Shown here one piece after another: positions 33,858 through 43,500 of a stretch of 48,379 nucleotides of DNA. Below the pieces are notes generated by a model. The model searched no databases. It was not told the DNA's origin and worked only from the letters and a program-made list of their open reading frames with translations. The stretch comes from Bacteroidia bacterium (GTDB taxonomy: Bacteria; Bacteroidota; Bacteroidia; Bacteroidales; UBA7960): assembly GCA_007695305.1 (NCBI GenBank), contig REEA01000129.1, positions 1 through 48,379 on the forward strand, given 5' to 3'. How positions within the stretch are numbered: the stretch's first letter is position 1; every line of letters begins with the position of its first letter. Made by a program: the position numbers and the translations under genes.

Positions 33858-35240
33858 ATGAAAGCCATAATAATATTCATGACATTGCTGATGGTTACCG
33901 GCTTTTCTGCAGTGTCTTCCGGTGAGCGCTTCGATCGTGTTTCAGAGCTCCTTGAAGCTGAGCCCGACAGAACTTTTCTCATCTACAAATATGAAATCAA
34001 ACAAAACATTGCCCGTCCGGCTCTCCACCGAACACAAAGAGCTTTTGAGGAGGCCGACAGTCTGAATGCAGATATCATTCTGCTTCACCTCAATACTTAT
34101 GGTGGGCAGGTTGATGTTGCCGATTCCATTCGGACACGGATCATGCAGAGCCGGAAACCTGTCATTGTGTTTGTCGACAACAATGCCGCCTCAGCCGGTG
34201 CACTCATTTCCATCGCTGCCGACAGGATCTACATGCGTCCGGGCGGCAATATCGGTGCTGCCACCGTTGTTGATCAAACCGGAGAAGTAGTGCCCGATAA
34301 GTTTCAGTCCTATATGCGCTCCATGATGCGCTCAACGGCAGAGGCCAAAGGTCGTGATCCGCAAATAGCGCAGGCAATGGTTGACCCATCCATCGAGGTA
34401 GAAGGGGTGGTCGAAGCCGGCAAAGTTCTCACGTTTACCGCCTCCGAAGCAATGAGGTGGGGCTTTGCCGAAGGAATGGCAGAAAATATTGAAGAAGTGC
34501 TGGAACTGGCAGGAATTGAACGATACGAGATCATCGAACAGCAATTGACAATGGTCGACCGGATCATACAGTTCCTGATCAATCCCATTGTGAGCGGCAT
34601 CCTGATCATGCTCATACTTGGAGGCATTTATTTTGAACTGCAAACCCCGGGTATCGGTTTCCCCATCGTGGCGGCAATATCCGCTGCACTTCTCTATTTT
34701 GCACCTCTTTATATCCAGGGGCTCGCTACCCATTATGAGATTGTCTTGTTTGTTCTCGGACTGATTCTCATTGCTGTGGAGCTCTTTGCCATACCCGGCT
34801 TTGGTGTAACCGGCGTCCTGGGAGCCATATTTATGATCTCCGGCCTGGCCTTGGCAATGGTAGGAAACCAGGGTTTTGATTTCACAGGTGTACCCATGAC
34901 AGACGTAGTCATGGCATTCATGATCGTAATCATTGCATTTACCCTATCAATCATAAGCTCCTTCTACCTGGGCCGCCGGCTGTTTACTACCAACCGCTTT
35001 GGCGAACTGGCACTGAATACCGTGCAGGAAACAGCATCCGGATATACTTCTGCCGATGTGACAATGAAAACACTGATAGGCAAAAATGGTGTTGCCTTTA
35101 CCATGTTGCGCCCGTCAGGAAAAGTGGAAATTGACGATGACATATATGATGCCACAGCCCTAACCGGCTTTATCGATAAAGGAGAACCCGTAAGAGTGGT
35201 AAAATATGAAACATCACAAGTTTTCGTCGTAAAAGCATAA
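33858..35240 (+). CDS. nfeD: NfeD-family membrane serine protease (ClpP-like N-terminal domain)
   Basis: This 460-residue membrane protein has a signal (about 1-20), a ClpP/SppA-like serine protease domain (about 30-225; DIILLHLNTYGGQVDVAD, catalytic Ser in NNAASAGALIS and the Lys in VVPDKFQSYMRS), a block of four to five membrane helices (about 235-375) and an NfeD OB-fold at the C-terminus (LIGKNGVAFTMLRPSGKVEI, SQVFVVKA). The long form typically pairs with an SPFH/flotillin-type protein, cleaving near its C-terminus, but no SPFH gene is adjacent. It starts a plus-strand run with pncB, 22 bases downstream. Confidence 0.93.
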   Translation: MKAIIIFMTLLMVTGFSAVSSGERFDRVSELLEAEPDRTFLIYKYEIKQNIARPALHRTQRAFEEADSLNADIILLHLNTYGGQVDVADSIRTRIMQSRKPVIVFVDNNAASAGALISIAADRIYMRPGGNIGAATVVDQTGEVVPDKFQSYMRSMMRSTAEAKGRDPQIAQAMVDPSIEVEGVVEAGKVLTFTASEAMRWGFAEGMAENIEEVLELAGIERYEIIEQQLTMVDRIIQFLINPIVSGILIMLILGGIYFELQTPGIGFPIVAAISAALLYFAPLYIQGLATHYEIVLFVLGLILIAVELFAIPGFGVTGVLGAIFMISGLALAMVGNQGFDFTGVPMTDVVMAFMIVIIAFTLSIISSFYLGRRLFTTNRFGELALNTVQETASGYTSADVTMKTLIGKNGVAFTMLRPSGKVEIDDDIYDATALTGFIDKGEPVRVVKYETSQVFVVKA

Positions 35241-35262
35241 GCCATCTGAGATTGCGTACGTA

Positions 35263-36678
35263 ATGACAGACAAGCGAAACATATCCCCATTGTACACCGA
35301 CATGTACCAACTCACTATGGGACAGGCATATTTTCTGAATGATCGCCATCACATGCCTGCCAGTTTTGATTATTTCTTCAGGAAGAATCCTTTTCAGGGC
35401 GGATATGTTGTCTTTGCCGGACTTGGAGATCTGTTGCAAATGATTGGTGAACTCAGATTTAACGATGCGGATATCGATTATCTGCACAGCAAAGGATTTG
35501 ATTCCGATTACCTGGAATATTTAAAACGGTTTCAATTTAAGGGTGATATCCTGGGTATGCAGGAAGGAGAAATCGTTTTTCCGCTGGAACCCATTCTTCG
35601 AGTGGATGGTGGATTACTGGATGTACAGCTCGTGGAAACACTGTTGCTGAACATGCTCAACTTTCAATCATTGGTTGCCACTAAAGCCAACCGCATTCGA
35701 CAGTCGGCCGGCAACAAGACCCTGAGCGATTTCGGCCTCAGAAGGGCACAGGGAATGGGCGGTATTCAGGCTTCAAGGGCAGCCATCATAGGTGGTTTCG
35801 ACACCACCTCCAATGTTTTCGCCGCCATGCAAAACGGAATCCCACCTGCCGGAACAATGGCTCATTCTTTCATCGAAAGTTTTGATGATGAGCTTACCGC
35901 ATTTGAAGCATATGCATATACCTTCCCGGATAATTGCGTTCTGTTGGTCGATACCTACAACACTATGAAAAGCGGCCTTCCCAACGCCATCAAAGTGGCA
36001 AAGAAGCTGAACGCCAAAGGCAAAAGATTAAAAGGTATTCGCCTGGATAGCGGCGACCTTGCTTACCTTTCAAAAAAAGCACGGCAGATGCTCGATGATG
36101 AAGGACTTCAATATGTGAAAATCGTTGTTTCCAATCAGCTCGATGAACATGTGGTGAAAAGCCTGCTTGATCAAGGTGCACCCATAGATATCTTTGGTGT
36201 GGGAACAAGTATGATCACCGGCCGGCCCGATGGAGCCATCGATGGCGTTTATAAACTATCCACAGCAGATGGAAAACCCCGGTTGAAAATATCTGAGAAC
36301 CTGCAAAAAACCACTTTGCCCGGTAAGAAAAAGGTACTGCGTTTTCTGGATGGCAAAAAACAGTTTTATGCAGATTGCATCGCACTGGAGGCAGAACAGG
36401 AACCAAAGCTGATGATACACCCATTTCATAAAGAAAAATCATTATCCCTGGAAGATTATCATTTTGAAAATCTTTTCCGGGAACATATGAAACATGGTAA
36501 AATGCTGGCACAATCGAAAGGACCTTTCGAACTTCGTGAAATAATGTATAACAGACTCCAACAATTACCTGATGAACATAAACGTTTCGATTATCCACAC
36601 ATTTATAAAGTTGGCATATCAAACCAACTCTTGCAGCTAAGAGATAAAATGGTAAAGAATTTGCAGGTTTTTATCTGA
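35263..36678 (+). CDS. pncB: Nicotinate phosphoribosyltransferase
   Basis: This 471-residue enzyme makes nicotinate mononucleotide from nicotinate and PRPP. Signatures include the N-terminal LYTDMYQLTMGQAYF, the histidine-containing GTMAHSFIESF, SDFGLRRAQGMGGIQASRAA, DTYNTMKSGLPNAIKVA, RLDSGDLAYLSKKAR, and the phosphate-binding DIFGVGTSMIT. Length and motif order are normal. It precedes pncA by 59 bases; together they convert nicotinamide to nicotinate and then to NaMN, the Preiss-Handler route of NAD salvage. Confidence 0.95.
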   Translation: MTDKRNISPLYTDMYQLTMGQAYFLNDRHHMPASFDYFFRKNPFQGGYVVFAGLGDLLQMIGELRFNDADIDYLHSKGFDSDYLEYLKRFQFKGDILGMQEGEIVFPLEPILRVDGGLLDVQLVETLLLNMLNFQSLVATKANRIRQSAGNKTLSDFGLRRAQGMGGIQASRAAIIGGFDTTSNVFAAMQNGIPPAGTMAHSFIESFDDELTAFEAYAYTFPDNCVLLVDTYNTMKSGLPNAIKVAKKLNAKGKRLKGIRLDSGDLAYLSKKARQMLDDEGLQYVKIVVSNQLDEHVVKSLLDQGAPIDIFGVGTSMITGRPDGAIDGVYKLSTADGKPRLKISENLQKTTLPGKKKVLRFLDGKKQFYADCIALEAEQEPKLMIHPFHKEKSLSLEDYHFENLFREHMKHGKMLAQSKGPFELREIMYNRLQQLPDEHKRFDYPHIYKVGISNQLLQLRDKMVKNLQVFI

Positions 36679-36737
36679 CATCCGGCCACTGAAAGCCTCT
36701 GCAAGCATACTTTTCTAATTAAAACAATGTTTCTACG

Positions 36738-37343
36738 ATGAAAGCTCTGATTATCACAGACATTCAAAATGATTTTTTACCGGGAGGAGCCCTTGCTGTT
36801 CCCGGAGGGGACGAAATTATTGATACCGTAAATGATATTCAATCCAGGTTTCCCCTTGTAGTTGCCACCCAGGACTGGCATCCTCCGGTTCATAAAAGTT
36901 TTGCATCACAACATCCCGGCAAGAAGGTTATGGAAACCATTATGCTTGGTGAAACAGAACAAATATTATGGCCTGACCATTGTGTGCAGGGTACCGCCGG
37001 TGCTGCGCTGTCCGACAAATTATCCACGGAAAGGATAGAAGCACTGTTTCGTAAAGGGATGGACCCGGAAATAGACAGCTATAGTACATTTTATGACAAT
37101 GAACACAAGAAAAATACAGGTCTGGCCGATTATCTCAAAGGGCGGGGTGTAAAACAGGTTTATCTGAGCGGACTGGCAGGTGATTTCTGCGTCGGATTCA
37201 GTGCATTGGATGCCCTCAACGAAGGCTTTGATACGTTTTTGATCGAAGATGCCACCAAGCCCATCGACAACGAAGGATTTGAAAAAATGAAAGAAAGGAT
37301 CAAAAAGCTTGGCGGGAAAATCATCCACGCGGATAATATCTGA
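36738..37343 (+). CDS. pncA: Nicotinamidase / pyrazinamidase
   Basis: This 201-residue isochorismatase-fold amidase turns nicotinamide into nicotinate. It has the catalytic Asp in ITDIQNDFLPGGALAV, the metal-binding DWHPPVHKSF and WPDHCVQGT, and the nucleophile Cys in LSGLAGDFCVGFSALDA. It lies between pncB and the unknown repeat protein, whose ATG comes 6 bases after its stop, so the three are likely co-expressed. Confidence 0.96.
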   Translation: MKALIITDIQNDFLPGGALAVPGGDEIIDTVNDIQSRFPLVVATQDWHPPVHKSFASQHPGKKVMETIMLGETEQILWPDHCVQGTAGAALSDKLSTERIEALFRKGMDPEIDSYSTFYDNEHKKNTGLADYLKGRGVKQVYLSGLAGDFCVGFSALDALNEGFDTFLIEDATKPIDNEGFEKMKERIKKLGGKIIHADNI

Positions 37344-37349
37344 TCGCCG

Positions 37350-38300
37350 ATGAAAGTAAGGTCCGTAAACATTCCCAATGCCCGGTTACTTGAAGGCCAA
37401 ATCTATCCCTTCCGGGTTATAAAAACCATCTCTCTGGATGAGGGAGATGATTATTTTGTGATGATGGACCCCAATGGATACAAAATCCTCATGCCCGCGG
37501 TTTTTTATGTGAATTATGGCATGCAACCGGGTGATTCAGTGTTATGCCGTGTGGATAAAATCAACTGTAACGGTCGTATGTTCCTCGAGCCAATGCATCC
37601 TCATTACAGAGAGGGAAAGACCTATTCATTTCCAATCCATTGCAAAGGAGAACGAGAAAATATTCTCGGCATGGATGAATGGTATTTTATGGTGAAAGAC
37701 ATATTTGGCCAAAAGTGGAAGGTGCGCACCTATTCAAAGTCATTGTGGGAAAAGCCCCCCGGCGAACTAAAATGCCTGGTTAAAAGAATCAAAAAAGGAA
37801 AGCTTTTCCTTGCCGTCCAGGGTGAGGAAATCAAACATCCAGACCTGGAAGCCGGCCAAATATATCCCTTTACCATTGTAGATGAACGCCTGCATCCTGA
37901 CGACAAAACTACATATTACATATTGGCGGATAAAAGTGAAAACAAACATCTTTTAAAGAAGAAGTATTATCAGAACTATAACCTGGAAATAGGGCAAAAT
38001 ATCCTTTGCCGGGTAGATAAATTCAGCACAGAAGGCTTTTATTTTCTGGAACCTGAGCATCCTTGTTATCGGCAGGGTGCTGTTTATTCTTTTCCTGTTG
38101 ACCGATTGGAGGAGTTGGTCTTTACGGATGGCTTCAGGCAAAAGGTGCTGGTGTTACGCGATTGTCACGGGGAGGAAGTAAAAATCCATATTACCGATGA
38201 AGAAGCCGCTCAATATGAAAATATGTCAGAAATAGTTGCGCGGGTTGACAGGATTCGGAAAAGCCGCCTGGAGGTCACCCTTCATAACCAGATTACCTGA
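37350..38300 (+). CDS. Unknown protein with four OB-sized repeats
   Basis: I do not recognise this 316-residue family. It consists of four tandem units of about 75-80 residues: 14-86, 87-165, 166-240 and 241-316. Each starts with a G-x-x-Y-x-F motif (GQIYPFRV, GKTYSFPI, GQIYPFTI, GAVYSFPV) and ends with a strand pattern such as LCRVDKI...FLEP. Units 1 and 3 are most alike, as are 2 and 4, so an ancestral pair was duplicated. Size and hydrophobic pattern suggest S1/OB-like barrels that bind nucleic acid or nucleotide; this is inference. There is no signal peptide. It follows pncA by 6 bases and its last 8 bases overlap the convergent DUF721 gene. Confidence 0.75.
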   Translation: MKVRSVNIPNARLLEGQIYPFRVIKTISLDEGDDYFVMMDPNGYKILMPAVFYVNYGMQPGDSVLCRVDKINCNGRMFLEPMHPHYREGKTYSFPIHCKGERENILGMDEWYFMVKDIFGQKWKVRTYSKSLWEKPPGELKCLVKRIKKGKLFLAVQGEEIKHPDLEAGQIYPFTIVDERLHPDDKTTYYILADKSENKHLLKKKYYQNYNLEIGQNILCRVDKFSTEGFYFLEPEHPCYRQGAVYSFPVDRLEELVFTDGFRQKVLVLRDCHGEEVKIHITDEEAAQYENMSEIVARVDRIRKSRLEVTLHNQIT

Positions 38301-38583
38301 AATCCACTTCATCAATCGCTTCAGTGCCCAGCTCTTCATTGATCATCCGGATGATTTTCTTTTTAGCATAATGCAATTCATTCCTGAGCACAGATGACCG
38401 CAGCTTCACGATAAGAGTACGTTTGCGGATCGAAATATGATCGGTATACAGAGCAATACTGCTACCCATGACCTTTTCCCAGGAAGACATGATCCGGGTT
38501 TCTGTGATCTTGTCTTCAAGGCGGTGATTTCTGATAAATTCCTTAATCAGATCACCCAGTTTTCTTTCATTTGTTCCGGCCAT
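38293..38583 (-). CDS. DUF721 / DciA-like protein
   Basis: This 96-residue protein has the DUF721 pattern: KLGDLIKEFIRNHRLEDKI, SWEKVMGSSIALYTDHISIRKRTLIVKLRSSVLRNELHYAKK and a C-terminal helix. DUF721 includes DciA, the ancestral loader of the replicative helicase DnaB in bacteria that lack DnaC or DnaI. The ATG at 38583 is chosen over the frame opening at 38631, which overlaps recF. It follows recF by 11 bases, as in the actinobacterial dnaN-recF-dciA order. Confidence 0.88.
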   Translation of the reverse strand: MAGTNERKLGDLIKEFIRNHRLEDKITETRIMSSWEKVMGSSIALYTDHISIRKRTLIVKLRSSVLRNELHYAKKKIIRMINEELGTEAIDEVDFR

Positions 38584-38594
38584 GATGGTATTGG

Positions 38595-39719
38595 TTATTT
38601 TGAAGAATGCAAAGTTTTGCTGTGTGTACAAACCCCATCATCTATGTTAAATAATTTGCATTCGGAAGGAATGGATGAAAACAAACGCTCCAGCCTTTCC
38701 TGATCGGTATCTGTAATGAGCACCTGGCCGAAATCTTCATTGCTTACCAGTTGCATCAACTGTTTTACCCTGAATGCATCCAGCTTATCAAAAATATCGT
38801 CAAACAATAAAATGGGATTGTATCCTTTGATTCTTTTTGTGAAAACAAACTGGGCGAGTTTCAGAGCAATGATAAAAGACTTTTGCTGACCCTGACTGCC
38901 AAACTTTTTTATGGTTTCTCCATGGATCAGAAACAAAAGGTCGTCTTTATGAATGCCGACAGTTGTGTACTGCGCCAAACGGTCTTTATCAGCAGCATCC
39001 GTCAACTGGTCCCGGTAATCACGTTCATGCAGGGTGGATTCATATAAAACATCGGTTTTCTCTTTTTCCCCTGATAAAAACCCGTAATATTCTCTGAATA
39101 CGGGTAAAAAAGCCTCAAAAAACTTCGTCCGCTCATCAAATATATATTCACCGTTTGTAATCAATTGTTCATCCCATACCTCGAGCGACTCCCTGTCAAA
39201 CAATTTTTTCTCTGCGAAGCTTTTCAAAAGAGCGTTGCGTTGCTGCAGTGCTTTGTTGTAATCAATCAGTTTATATAAATACTCCTTGTTATACTGAGAA
39301 ATTACGCCATCCACAAATTTTCGTCTTTCTTCGCTGCCTCCGAGTATCAGACGACTATCAGCCGGACTTAACAGTACGAGGGGGTACAGGCCAATATGGT
39401 CAGAAAAACGTTCATATTCCTTTTTATTCCTTTTAAACACTTTTCGTTGCCCCCTTTTCAATCCACAATAGAGTGCATCTTCCTGACCGTTAACAATATA
39501 TTTACCCTGGATAACAAAAAAGTCATTATCAAACCTGATATTTTGTGAGTCAATAGGATTGGCAAAACTTTTACAGAAAGAAAGATAATAAATGGCATCC
39601 AGCACATTCGTTTTGCCGGCACCATTTTGGCCGGCAAAACAATTGAACTTTGGAGAGAGCTCCACGGAAAACTCTGCCAGATTTTTAAAATTGATTATGC
39701 TAAGTTGCCTGCAATGCAT
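38595..39719 (-). CDS. recF: DNA replication and repair protein RecF
   Basis: This 374-residue SMC-like ATPase loads RecA at gaps with RecO and RecR. It has the N-terminal RQLSIINFKNLAEFSVEL, Walker A GQNGAGKTNVLDAIYYLSF, SPADSRLILGGSEERRKFVDG, the signature region KKFGSQGQQKSFIIALKLAQ and Walker B PILLFDDIFDKLD. Family length is normal. It lies 18 bases after fabG and 11 before the DUF721 gene. Confidence 0.96.
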   Translation of the reverse strand: MHCRQLSIINFKNLAEFSVELSPKFNCFAGQNGAGKTNVLDAIYYLSFCKSFANPIDSQNIRFDNDFFVIQGKYIVNGQEDALYCGLKRGQRKVFKRNKKEYERFSDHIGLYPLVLLSPADSRLILGGSEERRKFVDGVISQYNKEYLYKLIDYNKALQQRNALLKSFAEKKLFDRESLEVWDEQLITNGEYIFDERTKFFEAFLPVFREYYGFLSGEKEKTDVLYESTLHERDYRDQLTDAADKDRLAQYTTVGIHKDDLLFLIHGETIKKFGSQGQQKSFIIALKLAQFVFTKRIKGYNPILLFDDIFDKLDAFRVKQLMQLVSNEDFGQVLITDTDQERLERLFSSIPSECKLFNIDDGVCTHSKTLHSSK

Positions 39720-39737
39720 GGGGGAAACACTTGCCGG

Positions 39738-40484
39738 TTATTGGTTCATTCCGCCGCAAACGGTAAAAACCTGCCCTGTAACATAGGCAGCCAGGTCAGA
39801 AGCCAGGAAAACAGCCATTCCGGCAACGTCTTCAGGCTGGCCGGCACGCTTCAGCGGAATTTTTTCAGCCCATTCCTTTTTCACATCTTCAGGCAATCTG
39901 GCGGTCATTTCTGTTTCAATAAAACCGGGAGCAATAGCATTTACCCGGATATTGCGGGCGCCGATCTCCTGTGCCACCGACTTGGTAAACCCAATCATAC
40001 CGGCTTTGGATGCCGCATAGTTGGCCTGACCGGCATTGCCCCCGATACCAACTATGGAACTCATGTTGATGATGCATCCCGAACGTTGCTTAAGCATGTA
40101 TTTCTGGGTTGCCTTGGTAAGATTGAAAGCCGATTTAAGGTTCACCCTGATCACATCATCCCACATTTCTTCTGTCATACGCATCAGAAGCGTGTCACGA
40201 GTGATACCGGCATTATTCACCAGGATGTCGATCTGTCCAAAAGAATCAACCACCTCTTTCAACAAAACTTCACTGTCGTCAAATTTACTTGCATCAGAAG
40301 CGTAACCCTTTGATTTTACACCCAATGCCTGCAATTCCTTCTCCAGCTCCCTGGCAAGATCATCATACACAAGGTCTGAAAATGCGACATGAGCACCATG
40401 CCGTGCAAATGCTATGGCAATTGCTTTGCCAATTCCACGGGAACCTCCTGTGATTAGCGCTGTTTTTCCTTCCAATAACTTCAT
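39738..40484 (-). CDS. fabG: 3-oxoacyl-[acyl-carrier-protein] reductase
   Basis: This 248-residue SDR of the fatty acid synthesis cycle has ALITGGSRGIGKAIAIAF, the NNAGITRDTLLMRM motif typical of FabG, the catalytic MSSIVGIGGNAGQANYAASKAG, and the C-terminal GYVTGQ-type sequence AAYVTGQVFTVCGGM. It reduces 3-oxoacyl-ACP with NADPH. It sits between the phosphorylase fusion and recF in the same direction; no other fab gene is adjacent. Confidence 0.95.
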   Translation of the reverse strand: MKLLEGKTALITGGSRGIGKAIAIAFARHGAHVAFSDLVYDDLARELEKELQALGVKSKGYASDASKFDDSEVLLKEVVDSFGQIDILVNNAGITRDTLLMRMTEEMWDDVIRVNLKSAFNLTKATQKYMLKQRSGCIINMSSIVGIGGNAGQANYAASKAGMIGFTKSVAQEIGARNIRVNAIAPGFIETEMTARLPEDVKKEWAEKIPLKRAGQPEDVAGMAVFLASDLAAYVTGQVFTVCGGMNQ

Positions 40485-40571
40485 TTTATTTTGCTTTGAT
40501 TTACACTTGGTTATTTGAAAAACTGAATGTGATTATATGTTTTTTAAAGATGCTATTATCATAGGTTTCCA

Positions 40572-43500
40572 TTAAATCCATTTGATCAGGCTGAAATCCT
40601 GCCGGTGCGCCAATTCCGGATGCTTGGGAAACATGCGGAAGGCATAATTAAATGAACCTGTGCGTTTGGCAGGTACCTCACAACGGAATGTCACCTGGTT
40701 TTTTTGCGTTTTGATCTGTTCCATTTCATACACAGACACTATCTCCCTGCTGCCATCAGGTGACTTTTGACCAAACACAACTTCAACTCCGAAATCACTG
40801 GATTTCAGGTCTCCCACATTAAGCTTCAATTCAGCAACAAACAAATCACCCAGCAAAAGCCTCTTGCCGGAATTGCTGACAAGCCTCTTTTCCACAACCT
40901 CAATATTGTCCCATGCCTGGATAACCTTGTTTTTCCAATGTACCATCGCCCTCGCCAACTGATGATCATTTTCTTCAAATTTTCGCGAAGACTCAAAAAG
41001 CTTGTTGTAAAACAAGCGGAAATAATCATCCATCATCCGCTTATTGGTATAGTGCGGGGCAATGCGGGCAATGCAGTTTTTTGTCCAGCGCACCCACTCT
41101 TCCGGAATGTTTTCCTTGTTGCGTGTATAGAACATGGGTACGATTTCCGACTCCAGAATATTATAAACGGTTTCCGCATCCAGCTCATCCTGGAATTCCT
41201 GATTCTCAAATGTTTTCTCTTCTTTCAACTTCCAACCCGCTTCTTCTGTATAACCTTCTGCCCACCAACCGTCCAGGACACTGAAATTCATGATACCGTT
41301 CAAAACGGCTTTTTGACCACTTGTTCCTGATGCTTCCATGGGCCGGGTGGGTGTATTCAACCAAATATCAACCCCTTTCACAAGCTCACGTCCCAATTCC
41401 ATGTCGTAATCCTCAAGAAAGATGATTTTTCCCAGAAACTCCTTTCTCCGGCTGATCTCAAGAATGTGTTTAATGAGATCCTGCCCGGCCTTATCTGCAG
41501 GATGCGCCTTGCCTGCATAAATAAACTGGACGGGCATGTCGGGATTGTTGACAATTTTTGCCAGGCGATCAATATCATTAAAAAGCAGGCGAGCCCTCTT
41601 ATAAGTGGCAAATCTCCTTGCAAACCCAATGGTGAGTGTGTTTTCGCTCACTGCTTCCATGAGCTGGTATATCTTGCGGGGTGTTTCCTGCCTGCGTGCC
41701 AGGTTACTTAAAAGTCGCTCATTGATATATTCCAGCAATTGCTTTCGTTTTTTATTGCGCAATACCCAGATTTCTTCATCCGGCACCTGCATGATCTTTT
41801 TCCACGCTTCCGGATTGGATACATCCTGCAGGTAGTTGTCGCCAAAAGTTTTCCTGTAAAGCTGCTGCCATTCTTTTGCTGTCCAGGTACCAAAATGCAC
41901 GCCGTTGGTAACATGGCTCAGGTGCAATTCTTCCGGAAAAAAACCGGGATAAAGATCCTTAAACATGTTCCGGGATACTTTCCCGTGAATTTTGCTGACC
42001 CCATTGACGAATTTTGCCAGTTTCGCCGCCAGGACACTCATGGAGTAATCCTCTTGCGGATCGTTGGGGTTCATCTTACCCAGCCCCATGAATGTTTCCC
42101 AGCTTATGCCCAGCCTGTCGGCATAATGGGGCATGTAGGTACGCAGCATGTCCTCGCTGAAAAAGTCGTGACCGGCCGGAACCGGTGTGTGGGTGGTGAA
42201 TAAACTGGATGCCCTCACCACTTCCAGGGCTTCGTGGAAGCTCAGGTTTTCTTCCTGCACATACTTGCGAAGCCGTTCAAGTCCTGTAAAAGCTGCATGA
42301 CCTTCGTTGCAATGGTAAACATCGGGCTTGATGCCCAGCGCATCCAGGATACGAATACCACCAATACCAAGCAAAAACTCCTGTTTGAACCGGTTTTCCC
42401 AGTCTCCACCATATAATTGGTGGGTGACAAAACGGTCAAAGCTTTGGTTTTCAGATATATCAGTGTCAAGTAGATATAATGGGATCCTGCCAACATCAAT
42501 CTTCCATACCCTGGCATGCAAAGTACGTCCCGGAAACGCAATACTGATCTTTATTCTTTCACCACTTTCGTCGCGAACGGGTGTCGCAAACATTTTGATA
42601 AAATCATGCGGATGATAGGTATCCAATTGCTCTCCATGCACCGAAAGACTCTGTGTGAAATAACCGTAACGGTATAGCAGGCCGATCCCGATCATATCCA
42701 CATTATCATCACTGGCCTGTTTCAAAAAATCACCCGCCAATACACCCAAACCTCCGGAATATATTTTGATGTGCTCACTCAGGCCATATTCCATGGAAAA
42801 ATAGGCAATCTTTTTTGTTTTTTTCTGTTTGCCCTCTTCCATGTATTGATGAAAATTCTTTACGACCTCTTCATATTGCTTCATGAATGACGCATCATGA
42901 AGCATTCGTTCATAATGTTCCATGGAAAGATTCTCCATGAGAATAACCGGGTTCTTTTCGCAGGCCTTCCAAAGCTCCGGATCAATTTTCCAAAAGAGAT
43001 CCATAGCTTCAAAGTTCCATGTCCACCAAATATTTCGCGCAATTTCGGGCAAGGACTGTAAATCCTCGGGTACTTTGAGTTCAATGGTCACTTTTTTCCA
43101 CTTCGGGCGCATGCTTTCTATGGGTGGCATGGATACAACACGCACCGGTTGTTTTTTGTCCTTGTATAAATCGTAACGGTCAGAGGAGTTTCCCAATACT
43201 TTGGCATATGCTGTAAAATATGACGAAATCTGTTCGCTCCAGCCTGCATCCTGTCTGTCACCTTGAGCGTCACCTGAAGGAACTATCCCGGCAGGGGTGA
43301 TCAGTCCTGGTTTTATACCAAGGATCCATTGGCACTCATCGGCCGCTTCTTCGGTGGGAACCGTTAAAAGATCTGCATGTAAGGCAGCCGCTTCCTCAAG
43401 ACTATGCTTTGATACAATATCCAATTCACTGACCAATACCCCTGCGTCCACCTCATCAAGGGGAGTCGGTAAATTCATTTCCTTGCGTCGCAATGTCTTT

